The position numbers and the translations under genes were made by a program. 11,908 bases of DNA from Bacteroidales bacterium (GTDB lineage: Bacteria; Bacteroidota; Bacteroidia; Bacteroidales; P3): the NCBI GenBank assembly GCA_900771365.1, contig CAAGNU010000187.1, positions 1-11,908 on the forward strand. The letters run 5' to 3'. This document shows positions 1 to 6,400 of this stretch, piece after piece (the first letter of the stretch is position 1; each line of letters starts with the position of its first letter). A model generated the notes under the pieces. It was given only the letters and a program-made list of their open reading frames with translations, had not been told where the DNA came from and did no database searches.

Positions 1-1
1 A

Positions 2-20
2 GAATGTCCAGTAGACATTC
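2..20. repeat. Short perfect inverted repeat at the left edge
   Basis: GAATGTC at 2-8 and GACATTC at 14-20 form a perfect 7-bp stem around a 5-base loop. A second, looser pair follows (GGGTTCT near 41-47 against AGAACCC near 79-85). No gene is recognisable in 1-110. The minus strand is open from about 80 to the window edge but shows no family motif. The stems could be the tail of a dispersed repeat or a terminator for a gene to the left. The window edge prevents a decision. Confidence 0.4.
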
Positions 21-112
21 CAGCTGAATGATGGGTTAACGGGTTCTGCCCATTCAGGAGGCTAAAAAATGAATTTATAGAACCCACCTAAACATTAAAT
101 CACACCTGAGCA

Positions 113-166
113 CCTCCGCCCTACCTCCGCCCTAGCTCCGCCCTAGCTTCGCTCAGAGGGCGGAGG
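113..166. repeat. GC-rich 11-mer tandem with inverted partner (hairpin)
   Basis: Three consecutive 11-mers of the form CTCCGCCCTAG (114-124, 125-135, 136-146; the first ends in C) are followed by AGGGCGGAGG at 157-166, the reverse complement of CCTCCGCCCT. The last unit can pair with it in a 9-bp GC stem (136-144 with 157-165) around a 12-base loop, and the earlier units offer alternative pairings. No T-run follows on the plus strand, so it is not a textbook intrinsic terminator. Confidence 0.55.
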
Positions 167-202
167 ATGGGAGATGTTAAAATGGCACCTCAAACGAATG
201 AA

Positions 203-244
203 TGAATAATGAATATTGAATAATAAATAATAAATACTGAATAA
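203..244. repeat. AT-rich heptamer array
   Basis: Six consecutive 7-bp units lie here: TGAATAA, TGAATAT, TGAATAA, TAAATAA, TAAATAC, TGAATAA. The 10-mer GGCTTCCGCC follows immediately (246-255). The unit resembles the reverse complement of the TCATTAT heptamers found further right. This array belongs to the window-wide pattern of 7-bp periodic repeats next to a GGCTYCCGCC motif. Confidence 0.7.
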
Positions 245-257
245 TGGCTTCCGCCCC

Positions 258-303
258 ACTCATTACTCATTATTAATTATTCATTACTCAACCGGCTTCC
301 GCC
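258..303 (+). repeat. Heptamer run plus GGCTTCCGCC; left copy of a 29-bp direct repeat
   Basis: The run of TCATTAT/TAATTAT/TCATTAC heptamers ends in CTCAACC and is followed by GGCTTCCGCC at 294-303. The 29 bases at 265-293 are identical to 464-492, which lie just before the start codon of the synthase gene. The two copies are 199 bp apart and bracket the promoter at 338-367. Confidence 0.8.
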
Positions 304-337
304 CTCAGGCCACAGGTCACTAAATATAAAATATTTT

Positions 338-367
338 TTTGTTATTTAAAAAAAAAGCGTATATTTG
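338..367 (+). promoter_or_regulatory. Bacteroidota-type promoter for the cyclic glucan synthase gene
   Basis: TTTG at 338-341 fits the -33 element. TATATTTG at 360-367 is a perfect match to the -7 consensus TAnnTTTG used by the primary sigma factor of Bacteroidota. The 18-bp spacing is as expected. Transcription should begin near 373-376, leaving about 120 nt of untranslated leader that contains the repeat element at 427-493. This placement also rules out the TTG at 339 as a translation start, because it lies upstream of the predicted transcript. Confidence 0.75.
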
Positions 368-426
368 CAAAGTCAATATCCTTAGAAAAAATGAAAGATA
401 TTCAGATATTCAAATAGTTAGAAACT

Positions 427-493
427 GGCTCCCGCCTGTACAGACGTGGCGCGCCGCGTCTCTACTCATTATTAATTATTCATTACTCAACCA
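427..493 (+). repeat. Modular palindromic repeat element, copy 1 (5' leader of synthase gene)
   Basis: Three modules lie in order: GGCTCCCGCC (427-436), a 28-bp near-palindrome centred on GGCGCGCC (438-465), and four heptamers (466-493: TCATTAT, TAATTAT, TCATTAC, TCAACCA) ending one base before the ATG at 495. As RNA, the palindrome can fold with one C-C mismatch and one G-U pair. The 31 bases 435-465 match 8933-8963 at 30 of 31 positions. Inverted copies form the tandem at the right edge. The element sits between promoter and start codon, so it should be transcribed as part of the leader. Confidence 0.8.
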
Positions 494-494
494 T

Positions 495-3400
495 ATGGAA
501 AAGGTGTACAAGAGTTTTAAGAAAAGCGTCAAAGAAGTCACAGATTACTATCTGCTCCTGGTAGAAGAAACGCAGAAAGGGAACCTCGTGGGCAGCACCA
601 ACGAGTGGGTGCTCGACAACTACTACATCATCAGCGAGCAAGAAAAAGTCATGCGCGGAGAACTCAGCCGTAAAGCACTGCGCCAGATTGGAGTGCGGCG
701 TGTAGAAATGCTGAGAGAACTGTGCCACAACTTTCTCCAACGAGGGCAATACAAGCTGGACAAAGAGCTGCTCATACGCTACCTGCGCCAGGTGCAGGCC
801 AAAAGCAAAGACTACCTCACCTATGCCGAAGTGTGCCTGCTCGTCCCACTGCTCAAGCAACAACTCCTCGAACAGCTTGCGCAAACATGCCGGAAGCTGC
901 GGGAACGTGGCGCACAACACTATTCGCCGACGGAGAAGGCGGAAATGGCGACGATCCAGCTGCGCTCGCAAGAAAACCTCCTCATGTCCAACCTCTTCAC
1001 CTCCATCAAAGAACTCACCAAGACCCCCATAGCGGAAATCATTGACGGAGTCAGCCTCACCGAACACCTGCTCAAAAAAGAGCAAGCTGGAATGTACGAC
1101 AAAATGTACGACAAGACAAAAGAAGACTACCGCGCTCGCTTAGTGAGGCTGGCCAAAAAAGAAAAAATGAGCGAGTACGCCCTGGCCAAGCAGTTGGTAG
1201 AAGAAGCAGACCAAAAAAAAGAACACGTAGGGTGGCGGCTCTTCTCCTACCCGCCTCAGCGGTGGGAGCGACGCGCAAAAAGCTACATAGCCATCGTGGC
1301 GGCCGCCACAGCGGGACTGGCGCTGCTCATCGCATGGCTGGCCACCCACAAAAGCCCCGGCGTGGGCCACTGGGTGCTGTGCGTCTGCGCTGTGCTCATG
1401 CTCGTGCCGATGAGCCAGCTCGTCATCGACCTACTCAACCGCGTGCTCTACAAACTGCACAAACCCGTCAACACCTTTAAGATAAAATTCAAGGACGGCC
1501 TGATACCAGAAAAATACGCCACCATGGTCATCATGCCGACCATCCTGAAAAACAAGTCGAAAACCGAAGAACTCTTCAACCAGCTGGAAGTCTACTACCT
1601 CTCCAACATCAACCGCGGCACAGCAAGCCGCCAAGACGGCCTGCCAGCTGAGACAGGCGGACATGGTGCGCAGATGGACAGCAGACGGCTCGACTCGCGA
1701 GGCCAGAACATCTTCTACACCCTCATCGGCGACGCAGCGGCGGCCTCAGAGGAGGATATGCCCTGGGACGAGGAAGTGGTGGAAGCAGGCCTGGCGAAGG
1801 TGAGAGAGCTGAACGAGAAATACGGCGCGGAAATATTCAACTTCGTCTACCGCCGCCGTGCCTACAGCGAGGGCGAGGGCTGCTGGCTGGGACACGAGCG
1901 CAAACGCGGAGCGATACTGGACTTCAACGACCTGCTGCTGGGCAGCCTGACACAGGAAGAACGGCAGCGCAAATTCCGCTGCGAGACGATAACCGCCTCG
2001 TGCCACGGCAGCGGGGAGGGAATGGGTATGATACCGCCCATCACCTTCGTCATCACGCTGGACACGGACACGCAGTTGGTGCTCTACTCGGCCCAGAAGC
2101 TCATCGGCGCCATGGCGCACCCCCTCAACCGCGCCCGCCTGTCGGCCGACGGAGAGCGGGTGGAAGGCGGCTACGGCATCATGCAGCCGCGGGTGAACGT
2201 GGACGTAGAGGTCACAGACAAGTCGAGATACGCGCAGCTCTTCGCAGGGCTGGGCGGACTGGATGTCTACACCACGGCCTCCTTCGAGCTGTACCAGGAC
2301 ATCTTCAACGAAGGCAGCTTCTGCGGCAAAGGCATCTACGACCTGCACATCTTCCAGAAAGTGCTGCGCGGCAGATTCCCAGAAAACCTAATCCTGAGCC
2401 ACGACCTCATCGAAGGCTGCCACATACGCTGCGGCCTCATCAACGATGTGGAACTCTACGACGACAATCCGTCAAACTACCTCGACGATGCAAAGCGCCA
2501 CCACCGCTGGACACGCGGCGACTGGCAGATTATCTCCTGGCTCAAGTCCACCGTCCGCAACGAAGCTGGAGAGAAAGTGAAGAACCAGGTGAACACGATA
2601 GGACGCTGGAAAATATTCGACAACCTGCGCCGCAGCGTGCTGAGCACCTCACTCCTGGTGGCCATCCTGTTCGGCTTCATCTGCTCCACCACCACGAGCG
2701 GATACGCCTCCCCGGCATGGTATGTGCTGGCGGCACTCATCGTGACAGCCAGCCCCATACTCTTCTTCCTCTGGGACCAGATAACGCACCTGCCCCGCAT
2801 AGGCAAGCGCTACCGCTACTATATGACCCTCCTGCGCGGGATGGCCGTCGTGGCCTACCGCTCGCTCGTGCAGTTCGCCCTCCTGCCTAAAGAGGCGTGG
2901 ATGTATACCGACGCCATCGTCCGTTCCTGCTACCGTATGCGCTTCAGCCACAAAAACCTGCTCAACTGGGTGCCCTCCGACGAGGCCTCCAAGAGCACCA
3001 AGGGCACGCTGGCCGACTATGTGCAGAAATTCTGGTTCAACTACCTCTGCGCCGCCGTGGTGGCCGTGCTGACAGACCTGGCTCTCAACAACCGCTCCCA
3101 ACTCGCCGTGGGCGACTGCTTCACGGTGCTCGCCGCCGTCTTCACCTGCGCAGCCTGGCTCGCCGCTCCATTCCTCATGTACCACCTCGGCAAAAAATTC
3201 CCCCAAGACAGGCACACCCTCAACAACCAACAAACCGACGAGGTCAGACAGTGGGCCAAGGACACCTGGAACTACTTCGACACCCTCATCACCGAAGAAA
3301 ACAACTACCTCGTGCCCGACAACTACCAGCTCACCCGCGACGTGAAAAGCGACTACAAGACCTCGCCCACCAATATCGGCTACTCCCTCACCGCCATCAT

Positions 3401-6400
3401 CAGCGCCGCAGACCTCGGCTTCATCACTCATCACCAAGCCGTCAAACGCCTCGGCCTCATCCTCAACACCGTCGCCAAGCTCGAAAAATGGAACGGCCAC
3501 CTCTTCAACTGGTACCACATCGTCACCCTCAAAGCCCTGCCAAACTTCTTCATCTCCACCTGCGACAGCGGAAACTTCGTAGCCTGCCTCTACGTCGTCA
3601 AAAGCTACCTCTCCGCCCACCCGGACATCGACCAAAGCTCCGCCCTCAATGCCAGCGTGCAAAGACTCATCGACAACACCGACTTCTCCAAACTCTACAA
3701 CCCTCGCCTCGACGTCTTCGCTATCGGCTACGACCACGGCTCTCAGTCGCTCCTCCCCTATCACTACAACAACTACGCCTCCGAAGCACGCCTCACCAGC
3801 TTCCTCTCCATAGCACAGGGCGACGCTCCCTACAAACACTGGTTCTGCCTCGACAAGACCCTCGTGCAGTACAAAGGATACAAAGGCGTTGCCTCCTGGT
3901 ACGGCACCCTCTTCGAATACCTGATGCCGCTCATCTTCCTCCCAACCTACCGCCACACCCTCATGGACGAGACCTACAGCTTCGCCATACGCGCCCAACG
4001 TGCATACGCCCACCAAATAGGCAACACCCCTAACGGCAGCCTCAGTTCACAGTTCACAGCTCACAGTTCACACAAAAAAGCCATCCCCTGGGGCATCTCC
4101 GAAACAGCCTACAATGAGCTCGACGACGCACAGAACTACAAATACCAAGCCTTCGGCATCCCCTACCTCAAATTCCAAAACACCACCCCCGACCGCGTCG
4201 TCCTCTCCCCCTACAGCTCCCTCATGGCCATCAGCATCGACGACAAAGCCGTCTACCAGAACATGCAGCAATTCCTCCAACTCGGCATGTACGACCACAT
4301 GGGCTTCTTCGAATCCTACGACAACCAGGACCACCTCCCCATCCTCGCCCACTATGCCCACCACCAGGGCATGATCCTCGCCGCTCTCTCCAACTACCTC
4401 TGCCACGGCAACATCCAAAACTACTTCATCAACCACCCCCTCATGCGCTCCATGCAGACCCTCCTCAAAGAAAAAGCCCAAATCAAACCCTACATCGACC
4501 TCCGCATAACCCAGTACAAACGCCTACAATACAACAAGGAACTTGCCGAAAACGACCTGCGCGACTTCGACAGCATCGCCCCCGTCCCAGAAATAGGCAT
4601 CCTCAGCAACGGACGCTACACAGTGCTCCTCAACGACCGCGGCTCCGGTTTCTCACGCTATCGCAACACCTTCCTCAACCGCTACCGCCAAGTCTCCGCC
4701 GACCACTACGGCACCTACCTCTTCATCCGCAACCTTCGCAACGACAGCCTCTGGTCCGCCACCTTCGCACCCCTCGACGTCCAACCCCCCTCCTACCGCG
4801 TCACCTTCGCCTCCGACAAAGTCACCTTCCTCCGCTCCGACCATCACATCGAGACCAAGACCGAAGTCACCGTCCTCAAGGACCGCAATGCCGAAATACG
4901 CCGCTACACCTTTTCCAACAACACTTCACACGACATAGACCTCGAACTCACCTCCTACTCCGAGGCCATCCTCTCCACCCACGAGGCCGACGAATCCCAC
5001 CGCCTATTCAACAGCATGGCCATCGCCTCTCACTTCGACCACCAGCACCAGATGCTCATCCTCGACCGCCCAGCCCCCAACCAAGACGGCAGCCGCTGCT
5101 TCCTCATGCACAAGCTCTTCCAACCCCTCGACGACTCCAAGCTGAGGAGATTTGAAGACATAGAGACCCGAAGATCTGACGGCGAGAGAGTCCTCGACCG
5201 CCCCATCGTCAACCCTCAGCCAGAATACGAGACCTCCCGCCTCGCCTTCCTCGGCCGCGGAGGCAGCCTCCAGCACGCCGAAATCCTCGAAAGCCGCAGA
5301 AGCCTCTCCGGCACCATCGGCACCACCCTCGACCCCATCACCTCCATGCGCATACGCCTCCACATCCCCGCCGGACAAAAAGGCTCCGCATGCCTCCTCA
5401 TCGGCTTCGGCAGGGGGCGGAAGCAGCTCGATGCCATAGCCGATGCCCTCCTCTCTCCCTCCGATATCGACCTCGCCTTCCAGTCGGCCTCCGTCTACAG
5501 CAACATGCTCTCCGCCTCCCTCCGCCTCAAAGGCGCCCAGATGCGGCTCTACAACAGCATCGCCAAACACCTCCTCCAGAATGCCGCCGCAGGCACCGAC
5601 CGACAAGTCGCCCTCGCCCAGAACCAGCTCGCCCAGCCCGCACTCTGGCGCTTCGGCATCTCGGGAGACCTCCCCATACTCCTCCTCGAAATCAACAACC
5701 TCCGACTCTCCGGCCACGCTAAAGAGCTCCTCCGCGCTTTCGAATACTACAAAGTCCACGGCCTTGCGCTCGACCTCGTCTTCATCAACGACGAACAGGG
5801 CGACAGCCGCGACGCACTCGCGCTCTTCATCAACAGCCTCGCCAACACTGAGCACCTCTGGGTCGCCCATGAGGCCGCAGGCCGCGTCTATGTCATCAAC
5901 GGCTCCGACCTCTCCCCGCAGGAACGCACGCTCCTCCGCACCGTCGCCAAGCTCCGCTTCGACACCCTCGACGGCTCCCGCCTCGAGCAGCAGCTCGCCC
6001 GCCTCGAAGCACAAGGGCTCCACTATCACGACAAGTCCGAACCCCCTCGCCCTCACGACCAAGCCCCTCGCGTATGGAGCTCCCTCAAATTCTACAACCA
6101 GTACGGCGGCTTCGATCACGACGGCCGCGACTACGTCGTCACCAACACCAACACCCCCATGCCCTGGGTCAACATCCTCGCCAACCCCCACTTCGGTTGC
6201 GTCATCTCCGCCTCCATGTCCGGCTTCACCTTCGCCCACAACGCCCAGCAGTTCAAGCTCACCGCCTGGAGCAACGACATGGTCCGCGACACTCCCTCAG
6301 AGACACTCCTCATCAACGGGCGACAGTTCCTCCCAGCCACAGCCCGCCACAGCCAGGGGTTCTCTTCCTTCGATGCCGCCTACGACGACATGCAGGTCAT

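Noticed and set aside
69..80. Tiny frame ATG AAT TTA TAG preceded by GGAGG
   Set aside because: Only three codons long; no regulatory leader features can be supported.
339..494. Upstream extension of the synthase gene from a TTG at 339 (52 extra residues)
   Set aside because: The TTG overlaps the -33 element and lies upstream of the predicted transcription start. The extra residues are translated repeat sequence, and the family-like N-terminus begins at the ATG at 495.
2649..4016. Long minus-strand open frame (455 codons), and similar ones at 5004-6239 and 7101-8051
   Set aside because: They lie antisense to conserved synthase domains and have low-complexity Val/Gly/Glu-rich translations. 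They are a by-product of the C-rich third positions on the plus strand.
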